This document shows positions 13,401-26,070 of a stretch of DNA of 64,000 nucleotides, one piece after another (position 1 is the stretch's first letter; the number at the start of each line of letters is the position of its first letter). Below the pieces are notes generated by a model that saw only the letters and a program-made list of their open reading frames with translations, was not told the DNA's origin and made no database searches. The position numbers and the translations under genes are program-made. Location: NCBI GenBank assembly GCA_028023455.1, contig JAQFVV010012573.1, positions 1,056,001 through 1,120,000 on the forward strand. Direction: 5' to 3'. The DNA is from Epiperipatus broadwayi (taxonomy: Eukaryota; Onychophora; Udeonychophora; Euonychophora; Peripatidae).

Positions 13401-14387
13401 TATGTGTCACATGTGAACTTCTACCATTTTATTAACTAATAATTCTCCAAATCCATCCCTTATACCCCATGGTAGAAATCCATCTATGTCACTCATTCTT
13501 TACAAATCATAATTATATAGAAAAATGAACATTAATAATTTAAGATGATTGAGATGCTGGCTAGCTAAATTATATATTTACTGATTTTAGCAATCTATTT
13601 AATTTTAAGTCCCCCCAATTTATATGTATGATAGTAATAGAAATTAATACTAGATGATTAGTCAATCATACTGGAAACATATATATACATGGTTACTCAA
13701 CAAAATAAAATACATAAGATGTATTCTGTATCAAGTGTTGAAATTTAATCTATAAAAATAAATGTAGAGAATCTTACCTTACTATTTAAATGTATAATCT
13801 GATGTGAAGCAGGCAGGTTAACCTAGATTTTATTTACAATAAAAATAGAAAAATATCTAAGTGAATAATTCCCCCATTTCTTCTTTGCTAATTATGAAAA
13901 ATGAGGTGGCATCAGAGTGTGAAAATACAACATAGATAAATAATAATAATAAAAAAATCAAACAAAAATTTACAATATTAACTTCTTGATTAAAATTGTT
14001 TTTAACAAAGTTCATTAAAAAATCACCCTAATAGAAGTAGTAGGTGATAGTTAGGCATGTTGTTTTCCAAAAGCAGTTTGACTCATCAAATCATTTCCTA
14101 GGCAAGGATATATGGGTACAATGGTGTCTCCTGTAGTTGTGTATGGTAAACACCTTGATCCTTAACTGATTCACCTTTAAATATTCCAATGCTTGTTTAT
14201 GTTGGGCTGCAGGCATCCTCTTGTGTGTTTTACATTAAAGTAGAATAAAAATAGAGGTTTTATGCAACTGTTAGAAAGTAACATGATGCACAATAGCATG
14301 TTTTGCTTTAGCCCATATTCATCTTAAAGTACAATTCAATAATTATCTATAATCATAAATTTATATTGGATAATATAGAAGCACTTT

Positions 14388-14439
<52 letters not shown>

Positions 14440-16119
14440 ATTAAATGAATTTTTTTTTTTTGCTTCCTATTCTCAGCAACCTTAATTTTGGTTTTTCTTT
14501 TTGAAAAGATTTAAAATATTAAAAATTACTCCAACAACTTTCAAAACATGATTTATTTATCTCAAAATTTATAAATTATTCTTACTTCTTTATTTCTCTC
14601 TTTCTTTCTTCTGAATTTGGCAAAATTTAAATTACAGTATTTGACTTGAAAAATTTCTATGATTCAAATAAAAGAAAAAAACAAAACTCCATTTTAGCAT
14701 TGGAATTTTAATTTAACCACTGTATATTGTTATAGCTGGAATATTACTGACAAGAAGAAACACTTTGTAAAAAGTTTCTGTTTTTATACAGTTCATGCAT
14801 ATAACTCCTGAAACGCTGAAATTTTTAATTGCCTATTGTTTAAATACATTTCATTTATTACAGATAAAAAATAAAATAATAAAATCAGTTTTATTTTCAC
14901 ACATAGCCACCTTACTTGACCTGAGGCTATCCCTAAATCATTTGACTATAAATTAATATTCAATTTTAAATTTTAAAAGTTTATTAATCAAATAGTTTAT
15001 ATATATACAATATTACTTTCTAAAATATTGGTCGTATTAAATTTATTATAAAATAGTAATTTATTGTGCATTCCCTAATTCACTCTAAATAAATACATAT
15101 GTGTTGTACATGTATATATGTAATAATAATAAACAAATAATCTTCCCATTATTAATGAAGTTCTAAATGGATTGGGTTCAATAAGTAGGCTGATCTTAGG
15201 AATATTTGCATTGTAAGCTACCCTTTACAATATATATATATGCACATATAATACAATATTAAAAGGCATGGTTGCTTGTGCAAATTAAAAAATAAAACTT
15301 GTTTATTTTAATTTTTTATACCTGTAAAGTCATTAAGTCTCACATGCACATTGGTTCCATTTTTGATTTAATGTAGATCAAATAATTCCTATTATTATTA
15401 CTTCATGGTATGGTTTCGGCATAGTTTGAATTGTTTGTTGTTCTTTCTATTATAACTGAAATTTTATCTAGATTATTACATAAAAATTATTTTCTCATTA
15501 TATTTCAATGTTTATATTATATATATATGTTGAATTAAATATTTTCCATAGATTGTTATTTAATAAAGAACAGAAATAAGGTGATTTTATCCATGTAAAC
15601 AGAGATAACCTTTGCCATTAATGTTGTCAGGAAACCATATCAATTACTACTAATTGTCTATCTCCCTGAGGCTAAATAAATTTTCTCCATTAAATATAAT
15701 AGCTCTTTTGTTAAGGTTTATTGTTGAAGTAAAAGGAGATTTTCTTTTAGTTCAAATCCAAGTTATTAAATGGAATTTAAACCCAGAAAATTATTTTGTA
15801 TAGGTGTGAAGACATAAAAGACAGAACTCTTTTTACAGCTTATTAAAAAATAAAAACATCCTCAACAGTTCTCTCATAAAAAGGCAGTGAAAAAAAAGCC
15901 AGTTCTATATTGTTTGTCAATTTTCAAATAGTGATATTTTTGCAGAAAAGTAAAGTACTATCTTACCTGTCCAATGTTAGTTGATAGTGGAATTGGCTGT
16001 GAGTCAACTGCCTTAAAAAATTTAAGATTCTTGAAGGTTCACTTGGCTTGGATTTGAACTACAAATTATAGTCATAGCTGATATAGGTGTTATCCGTACA
16101 CATGGAGAGCTATATATAT
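10481..16119. other. AT-rich DNA with TA and CA/TA microsatellites
   Basis: TA arrays lie at about 10728-10748, 13386-13403 and 14406-14435; the last is preceded by CA repeats from about 14390. Poly-T and poly-A runs are common. Open frames at 10558-10902 (minus) and 12171-12611 (plus) show no domain and low-complexity composition; the first runs through the TA array. No gene is called. Confidence 0.4.
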
Positions 16120-16350
16120 ATATATATATATATATGTTAAAACGAAGATTTGCACGGGTTAAATATATAAAATACATATTTTGCGGGTTCATCCGTGTTA
16201 AAACTTTTATCAATTTACTGACGTTTCGACTTGTCCACAAGCCACCTTTTTATAACTCTGTGGATGTTGTGTGACCAAGTCAACGCATAAATTGATATTA
16301 AAAGTTTTTTCGATGAACCCAAAATTGTATTTTATATATATATATATATA
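16120..16350. repeat. MITE-like hairpin flanked by TA repeats
   Basis: Positions about 16163-16255 and 16255-16345 are inverted copies of one another. Both read TATAAAATACA, then a GGGTTCATC block, then AAACTTTT, then ATCAATTTA inward. The centre contains CACAAGCCACC on the left and the related ACAACATCCACAG on the reverse of the right. TA arrays lie on both outer sides. It could be a small non-autonomous transposon or an old palindromic duplication; I see no coding part. Confidence 0.6.
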
Positions 16351-18540
16351 CACACACAAAAATATTTGATTTAATTTTTGTAAGACAAAGCATATTATAA
16401 ATGTACAGATCTCAACTCCTATGTAATTTAAAAAGAAATATAAAGTTTATACAAAACTAATAAAAATTTATGCTTGTCCAACCTTAAGTCTAAAAGTATG
16501 CTATAGCAAAAATAAATACAAATTTAATGTTTCAGAGAAATCTTATTTTTCTAGAAGGTAAAAAAGTGAAACCATGAGCTCACAATCAGTAGAAGCATGA
16601 CCCACTTACTGACCTATCATATTAGGAGAAGATTCTTCACCTAATAATAGATAAACTCCCATTTATTAACCAATACTGGATGGTTATGAAAAAAATAAAT
16701 AAAGATGCTTGTTACCAAAAAAAAAAAAAAAAAAATCATTCCAAGGTTTACCCATTTTGCATTCCAATTTCAGGTCATATGTTTAACAAGTGTATGCTTG
16801 TGTTCATTCCTAACCTGAGTATATAAATATTTAATATATATAATAAGCTGTACACATAACTTGTAGTATATTTATTCTTTATAATGTAAAAAAACTTACT
16901 GAAAAAGTACTACTTATGACATTACATTTAGGAAATCTATTCAGGTTGTTAATTTAGAATATTATATATATAAACATATTTTAAATATTTTTAAGTAAAC
17001 AATTTAATTTAACTATTTTCTGCACCATAAAAAAGAATTGTTTTAAATGAAATAATAATCGCGTCCTAGCACAATTTTTCTTTTCCGAGAACATTTAAGT
17101 AATTTTTCATTACGGTTGTCACAAACCTGTTTCAGTGAATACAGAATTTAAATACAAACAATATAAAATATTTGTTATTTTATACAAAATCTAATTTTTT
17201 AACAAAATTATTCTTGCATTAATAATAACCAAAAATAATCATAAAAATATAAATCGAAACTAAAATGATTAGCTATATAGAGATTTACATCCGGATGCAT
17301 TTTTTGACGCTAATCGAAAATTTGAATTCAATTAAATAAATATTTTCTATAGAAATGAAAATTATTTAATAAATTCGTAATAATAAAGATCCAAGGGCTG
17401 TCTAATTTATTCCGGTTTTTAGAAAATGCCTGTTGAAAATATGCGCGATTTGTGGTTAAATAAATGAGTTTGTACAATTATTACATTATTTTGAACTTAC
17501 TAATACTTGCGCCAAAACCACGTGATTTTCAAAGAATAAGTGATTTATATAATTGTTATTGAGGGTAATTATTTTATGAAATAGAATATATGTTTATAAA
17601 TACGAGTAGGTTTTAATTAGCGCGTTCAGGGTCTAAGTGGGTGGTTGTCAGCAATTATTAGTAATTACTTATGCATTTGAATTCTTATGTATATTCAATT
17701 TCGAATTATAATAAAAACTTTTTTCTGTCTTTTTTTAAAAAATGAATGTCATTGGGGGGGGGGGGATGTGTGCAAAAAATAATAATTTTATAATATTTTG
17801 ATACTAATAATTAATATACACACTTAAGGAACAGATTGATTACTAAGAAACACTTTATATGTCACCTAAATCTATAATCCTCTAAAGCTTCTAGTGATCT
17901 TATATGAAACACTTTGCTGTCATTCGTATTTTCCACACGATTTTGAATTATATAAAACATTTTTTGGGAATCGTGATCATTGATTTGCCTAATCTGTTCC
18001 ATCCATCACATTGTAAAATGTTCATATACACAGAAATGACTACATGGATGAGGAAGCTTTTTTTATAATGTTGAGTCTTCTAACATACAAGGATTTGAAA
18101 ACATTCTCTTTATAGCACGATATCACAAATGCGTCAATTTTTTTATTATCTTATTTTGTTTAAGAATATTAAATGTTTTAGTGCATAAATGATAATTCAC
18201 AAAAGACAATTAAATTTTAATTTGATGGCAATTCAGGATGCAGTATTAGCATTCTCTCTGCCTTATAGATAATAAAAAGTTCAAATACAGAAATCTTTTC
18301 AGATTCCAAGCAAACTTATATATTTTTTAATTTTATTTCAGTAGCTAATCATATAAACAAAAATATGCAGATAATTAACGATTTATACATGCTTAGATAG
18401 AAGACAAATAAAAAGAATATAGGTAAAACCCCAATATCTAACTTTTGAAGTGCCTAATGTACAATGCCTTTTTCTTCACTATGCCTTTGTAAAGGAGTGT
18501 TTGAAGCTGAGGCTTTTGATCTGTAAAGACCATATAGATA
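16351..18540. other. AT-rich DNA without recognised features
   Basis: Contains an A run (about 16718-16736) and a G run (about 17755-17764). No coding or structural signal that I can support. Confidence 0.4.
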
Positions 18541-19340
18541 ATCATATATAGTGTGACATTGTTTTTAGGAGCTTGTATTTACAAATATGTAATATAGAGA
18601 GTGCACCAATAGCTCAAACAAGTTCTTGATTGCTAAGTGTGCTTTTGGCTCACATCAGTGAGGAGCTAGAATATTTAGACACTAGATCTAAAATATCAAC
18701 ACAAAAACCCAGCACTTATTTAATACTAATATGTAATATTTAAGTAGAAACTCTGAAATTTTCAGACATGAAAATGTCTTTAATTCCAGCTATTTAACTT
18801 AAATTGCAATATGGGACTGAACCAAATTCAGATCTAACATATATTAATAACCTTAGCATTGCCAAAACCTTAAAGGTTAGAGCTTGTTTGAGCTATTGGT
18901 ACACTCTCCATATTACATATTTGTAAATACAAGCTCATAAAAGCAATGTCACACTATATAAGACTTGCTTTATTGATTACTATAATTGTACCTTTAAGGC
19001 CTTGGCAATGCTAAGTCTATTAATATATGGTAGATCTGAATTTGGTTCAGTCTCATATAGCTATTTAAATTAGATAGCTGGAGTTAAAGACATTTTCATC
19101 TCTGAAAATTTCATCATTTCTACTTAGATATTACATATTAAATAAGTGGTCAGTTTTTGAGTTGATATTTTAGATCTAGTGTCTGAATATTCTAGTTGCT
19201 CACTGAGGTGAGCCAAAAGCTTAAAACTAATTGGATTGAGCATAGTAGTGTTTTGGATAGAGATTTTAAATATGTTCTCTTACCCCAATTATCAATTAAG
19301 AGCTTGTTTGAGCTGTTGGTAAGCTCTCTAATTAGAGTCA
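18541..19340. mobile_element. Hammerhead-type foldback element (copy 3, subfamily B)
   Basis: A left inverted arm (about 18545-18870) faces a longer plus-strand unit (about 18880-19335). The unit is bracketed by direct repeats starting AGCTTGTTTGAGCT at 18881 and at 19301, a period of exactly 420 bp. Both arms carry the shared block that in copy 4 contains the ribozyme. The minus arm reads CTCACTGATGTGAGCC and the plus arm CTCACTGAGGTGAGCCAAAAG followed by AAACTAATTGG. The core is mutated in both, so cleavage is doubtful. A TGAACCAAATTCAG block matches related blocks in the 36-kb and 45-kb elements, which supports one family. Confidence 0.7.
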
Positions 19341-20089
19341 TTATAATGAATATTTTGAAAGAAATAGTAATAAAATTGCAACTATTTTCTTTTGTTATGA
19401 CAGATTTAACAAACTCATATTACAATTGCTAAAGGATCCAACTCTAAAGATTGTTAAAAACAATTTATTTTGGATAGCAGTAAAATCAGTTTTTTTAATT
19501 TATGTACCAAAGATCCAAAAATTTCTGGAAAATTTATACATCTTCTGAGAAAGATGATGAAGACAGATCGCAGTAGAATACACATTTTCACATTCTTGCT
19601 GAAATTCTAGGTCACTTCTAAATAAGTTTAATGAATGCAGAAGTATTTCTAAGATATTAAAGTGGCACTGCCAGTGAGTTTGCCAATATTAAATGTCAGG
19701 TTTTAAATCCAAGATTGACAGAAACAAAAAAAAATATTTTATGCTTTTTTCCAAATCTCAATCTAATAAAATTAATAGAAATTTTATAAACATGAGCTTG
19801 CCCTTGATTGTCGTAAAAGAGAAAGGCTCAAGAGTTTTTAAAAAACATATAAAATCTAAAGTCAAAGTGTGATTGATGAAATTATTTAGTAATGTTATTT
19901 ATATAGAATATTATTCCAAAAAAAATTTGCAAGAAAGCAAAACTACAGCAATCTTAAAACCTATAAGTCAAAAATAATCCAAATATCATCACACAATATC
20001 CTTGTATTATCAACAAAATGTTTGAAAAAATAATCATTATGGAAGATATCATAGAATGAACAGAGAAGATAGAAAAGTATATGTATTAT
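19341..20089. other. AT-rich DNA, unassigned
   Basis: No clear feature. It may be an upstream part of the decayed retroelement that follows, but I cannot read domains here. Confidence 0.3.
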
Positions 20090-21010
20090 CTTTAAATCAT
20101 AAAATAAAATGACCTTAGATGAATATTAAGTTGGAGCATGGCTCAGATTTAAGGAATTTAGAGATCATATTTAGTCAAAATTGATATGGAAAAGAAAATC
20201 AACTCTATCTAGATAGCCAAACAATAGATTTCAGCAAGAGAATTCATAATTAAATAATAAATAACAAAAATAGTTTTTTATCCAAGTTAATGAGGATGAA
20301 GATCTTCAAAGGATTGCCATGTCCAAATGTCTATTTGAATAAACTTTCTGAACTATTCACATTTTATCATTCATGAGATAATAAAAAAATATTATAGCCA
20401 CAAATTATTTAGTGATGCAGACAAAAATTGATAGTACTCAAAGTACTACCACCCTGTAACATATGATGAGTATGAAGATCCAAAGCTTTTGGAATGAAGA
20501 GTAACAATATAATGTGCTGCAATAAGTATCTCAAGAAAGAAAAACGTATCACAATTCTTCTTGAGGCAGTTGGCAAAATTAGGAATGCTTCCTGCCTTTA
20601 CCCTGTCAGAAATCTATATTATTTATTTTGTAAGGCATAACTTATCTGAGAATATTCAATGCATCATTTTGTATTCCATTTGGCTGAGCATTAAAAGAGT
20701 GGCAAATTTATTAGGTACCATAGACCTGGAAGTACTTTATACAGATGAAAAGAATTGAAATGAGTATCAATGCATAAGCACATGCACTGTAAATTTTAAC
20801 AAACCTGACAAGCACAGATTTAGTCAAACATCTTTATGCAGATATTATGTGGTATCTAGAAGAAAAGCAAAAGATAACACATTAAAGATAAATCTTATTT
20901 TCAGAAACCAGGAAAAAGAAAGAATTATTTTGCAATTTGCCATATAAGAACTAGTGCCACCCAAGTTGCAGCATCAGGCCAAGATAAATTTGATCAAAAC
21001 AAGTATGCTC
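20090..21010 (+). pseudogene. Ty3/gypsy-like gag relic
   Basis: Broken coding sequence on the plus strand. Around 20555-20750 it reads FLRQLAKLG, then P and a run like LSENIQCIIL and a LLGTID end. These resemble the capsid C-terminal part of invertebrate gypsy Gag (LRxLA...LPxNVQ...LAD). About 200 bp on, after several stops, KN-stop-CHPSCS (about 20945-20975) resembles the conserved KCxxPC tail of the same Gag proteins. No protease or reverse transcriptase follows. The assignment rests on these short resemblances only; it could be another LTR family. It is non-functional in any case. Confidence 0.4.
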
Positions 21011-24000
21011 TCAGATAAGGGACCTCTAGATAAGGACTAATTTCAAACAATGGCTAAAATAATCATGTGAATGACCTGTAAGCTTTATAAAGCTTTACAA
21101 AATGCCAGATAGAAAAAAGAAAACTTAATACAAAACATTTTTTTTTATGTTTCAAAGTTTGAGAATATGAATTGAATATATTTCAGTGTCAACTATGTGA
21201 TCTTCCACATGACAGAAAGGTAGTTTTCAGTGTTCAGAGGATAGCTAATAAATATAACAATCGAAAGTTTTAAATAAAATTATATAAAATAATACAAATA
21301 GTTTTAAAAAATATTAAATTTAATTATAATAGGTAGTGGTCAAATGTTATAAATTATTAATAAAAGTTAATTTCAATGATTATTAATTTTTTTTTTTTTC
21401 TGTGCCAACACAATATCTGGTAATTAATGATTATACTCACAGAAAGAGTAGTTTTTTAATATTCAACCTTATTACTGCCTAGAATGCTTTTAATATATTC
21501 AATAAATCATATTCATAGTTTCTAGTAGTGTGATTACAAGTTCTTTATATCAGTTATAATTTAAAATAATATAATAGATTTGTTAAAAGTGCTTAAATTT
21601 AAGAGAAACTAATAAATTATATAAAATATGTTTAAATGTTCTCTTATCAAAGATTAAAAGAATGTGTGGAATGTATTGAAAAACAACTCAATTAAGTATG
21701 GAAGTATTAAAAAACAGATTTTAAATAATTATATTAAAAATGAGTTAATAAAAAGACTAAACCTGTTTGAGATATGAGATTGAAAAACAAAAAAAATTCA
21801 AGCAATTTAGTAATTATGATGTTTGAAAATTCAATCAATTAAATAAGAATGATGTTTTAAAAATTTTTGTAATTAAAATAAAATGAGATAATAAACATGT
21901 TGAAAATAAGAGATGATCAAAGATATTAAAGATAAGATCAAAGGTGTTAAAAACAAGAGGCTAAAGGTATGTATAGTCAATTTTTGTTGAAATTTATCAG
22001 TCTGGATTCTTATTTTATTCAAGTTGCATAGAGTCATCATTAGGATGACTGAGCATAAAAGAGGAAAAACTTCCAATTGGCTAAAATTTAACCTGGACCT
22101 CTTGTAAATCTGACAAAGCTATTTAGAAGACATCTCTATTCAAAATGAAGAAAAAGTGTAAATCTCAAATTTCAAAGTCAGGAGATTGTTAAAGAACATA
22201 ATCAATTAATGCATACTATTGTAGAAGAAATATTAGCTCACTAAAATCTTCACAATGAACTGTAGAGAATTCTGATTAGAAAAATTTTGCGGTGTAAATT
22301 TAAAAAAACTTTATATGTTCCTAATATATTAATCAATTTATGTTTTATCTTCTGACTTCTTAGTCATATATTTATTTCTAACAATGTATAAAGTGTTTAT
22401 ATAATATATTATTTAATTGATTGATTAAAGAAGGAAGCAAATGTTTTATAAAAAGAGAATCAGTATTTGCTGTTAAGTAGTTATAAATACTCAAGATATG
22501 TTTTAAAGCTGCTGAAAAAAATTAAATTAAAAAAAAAAATTCTTCATTTTGTCTTTATTATATATGTATATAGAATTATTTCCAGGAGTTTCCAGAAATA
22601 ATACTATGAATTTATCATTTATCTGTGAGAATATTAAAACTAGCACACACACACACACAATATGATTTGTTAACATTTTATCTTTTTTAAAAAGGTTTCT
22701 TTGATGTGTATAAAATAAATGATGTAATATTCATTTTAAATACATGAACTAAGCATAAATATAAAATATTTAAAGTGAAGTATCCAAGTGTTAAAATAAT
22801 AAGTGATATTATAATTATTAGAGTTTTAAATTAAAGGTTTATTTTGAAATTTGATTGAATTCATTTATACTTAAATTATCCATTTTTTTTATTATTGTTA
22901 GATTTTATGTATGTAGAATTTATAATATAAATGCAGTTGTGAGATGACTATTGTATGGTTAAAATGTATCATATCTATATAGTGAATTTATTCATGATTT
23001 CAGTCTAGTAAATTTGATGATGAATCCAAAGAGCCACCTCAGTTAATTAAATAGGGTTATTATTAAATTTAAGACCAGATTCAAAAGAAACATCTCTGAC
23101 ATTAAGTTGAGTTATTGTTAAATCAGGATTCAGATCTAATGTGACCACTACCTAGAATTATCCTTGAAAGAAACATGTATTGATTAAGATAATCCCATAT
23201 TAGTTATATGATTGTGATTATGCTATGAAGCTAATGATATTAGTAAATATGTCAGATAAAAATTAGTTAAAAATTCTATTAGTCAGATAGTTAATAATGA
23301 TTTCCCTAAAGACAAGTCTAGTCCAAGTTTTATTTTAAAAATATATTTATTGACATCATAAAAATTGTACAGATGCATAATAAAAACACTTTGTTGATGT
23401 TGACTCATCCATTGCTGGCGTTGGTCTGGAAAAAGTATGCAAGAGCCATTCTCCGCACTAGCAGGTTATCATTATTTACAATGTGGAGAGAAAATTTATA
23501 GAAGTTATTTTGTAGCTGCCAGAACCAGGAAAGTTAATATGAAAATAAAAAGATAAATGTGTAAATAATTATAATTTTTTAATAGTAGAATTCATTTTCT
23601 TTTAATTTATAAATTTTATGATTTGAAGTCTCTGAAATTTAATTTGCACAAAGACACCTCTAGCCCACATGACAGTCCTGATAGGGGTAAATAAGTATGT
23701 GTGCGTATGCTAAATAAAATAATTATTGTTAATACCTACTGAATTTTTAATTATATTTTATTTTTAATAATATATATTTATTAATCATTTTAAGTAATTT
23801 GCATTTATCCGTTTACATCTGAAGAGGATATTTTTAATAAAAGAAAATCTTTAAAATAAATATGAGTATTAACGTCTTGAGAAATAAGCACGTGACTTCA
23901 AGAGACGCTTTCATTGTAACTATGGTCTTCCTATTTGCATTAATTAATGAGTTAATCGATTCGTTCAAAATTCTTATTGTTTTTTTTTTTTAAATTGTAT

Positions 24001-25020
24001 ACGATGAAAAGATGAATTGGCCGGTTTTGTTTTTTAGCCATCATTGAGGTAGATAATTATAATGACTGTCTTATTATAATATAATAAAATCTATGCAAAT
24101 TCGAATTGATATTTTAATTAATGTTCAATTTATAAAATCTCAAGCGCTTTAAGATTATTACTCCTTTTTTACTGTCGACATGAAATTTTTATTAAATGTA
24201 TTATATATAAAAAAATATTTGTCTTTTTTCTTTAGTTTTATTTTTAAAAAAATATTTTCTTTTTTTACTTTTTATATTGTCTGCAAAAGTATCTGGTACA
24301 TCTTTTTGAAATCAGATTAATCGTTAACGAAAACATCATGAGAAGAGGATTGGATTTAAGAATGCAATATATAACAAATATCATCTTTAGTATAGTCAAG
24401 TTTTTCTTTTTTTTCAGATGTACTATTACAACTCCAAGACTTTCAGATTGACAAGGGAATTAAGCAGTTGGTCAAAGAGGTCTCCTAAGCAGATAACAAA
24501 GTTTTAATGATAACTTTATAGAAGTTGGTTTTTAATACATTGTTCAGTTAATAAAAAGTTCACTTCTTTTTATGAACACTAGACGTCGAATTTAATACTT
24601 CACCATCCTATGTATTTTTTATTTTGTAAGATTATTATATTTAGTTTTGTTTAAATAATAAAAATAAGTTTAATTACAGTATATGTTTGTTTAAGTTCTT
24701 ATCCTTCTTTAGTATTAAATATTATATATAATTTTTATTAAATTTTAAACACGGACGTTTAGGCGTGTCTTTATCAGATATCTTTATCATATATTTTAGG
24801 AATGTATTCTAGAATGAAAATTTTAAATGTATACAGATATGAAGTTAGATTATTCCATATTTATGTTTAGTTCATTTGAAAAATGGAATGGTTCCAAAAA
24901 AAAAAAAAAAAAGAAGTGTTTGACTTATTGTGCTAATTGATGTCTGTGACATAATAGACTTGAGATGAGAGATGCCCTGATATAAACAAAAACTTGAATA
25001 AATATATATGCCAATAATTG
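21011..25020. other. AT-rich DNA without recognised features
   Basis: No supported gene. A CA microsatellite lies at about 22644-22660. A loosely repeated block with GAATCCAAAGAGCC and GATTCAAAAGAAAC lies near 23020-23130. An A run lies at about 24896-24912. Confidence 0.4.
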
Positions 25021-25812
<792 letters not shown>

Positions 25813-25931
25813 ATCAAAATTACCCCAAATTCACAACTCAAACAGATTAGCCAAGAAAATAAACTCTAAAACACTACTAATAGTTTCACTGCTACAAGGT
25901 GACTTCTCAAGAGTAAAAAAACTACAAAATA
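25813..25931 (-). mobile_element. Penelope-like element 3' end, left part of interrupted foldback
   Basis: Read on the minus strand this matches 32760-32889 (plus): TGAAACTATTAG-type sequence, then GAGTTTATTTTCTTGGCTA, then GAGTTGTGA and GGGGTAATTTTGAT. It continues the minus-strand PLE arm at 32220-32490, from which it was separated when the non-LTR retrotransposon inserted. The segment is PLE 3' untranslated sequence and includes a decayed hammerhead-like stretch near 25871-25915 (see findings). Confidence 0.7.
25915..25931. repeat. Target-site duplication, left copy (17 bp)
   Basis: Seven A residues followed by CTACAAAATA. The identical 17-mer lies at 32203-32219. This defines the exact ends of the non-LTR element between them. 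Confidence 0.92.
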
Positions 25932-26070
25932 CTTCCGCTTTTGGCAGCCATCTTCGTAACTAGTCTTAAAAAGCGTCCCTTAGTGTTTTACAGTTTTAGG
26001 AAGACGGGACGACTGTCCCTTTACCTTTACGTCTGTTATTCAAGGTAAGTCAACTTTTTAATCATTTTAT
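25932..26070 (+). promoter_or_regulatory. 5' UTR and presumed internal promoter of the non-LTR element
   Basis: The first 139 bp of the element before the ORF1 start. It is more GC-rich than the flanks (GGCAGCCATCTTCG near the start). Non-LTR elements must carry their own promoter downstream of the start site, so it is expected here; I see no specific motif. Confidence 0.5.
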
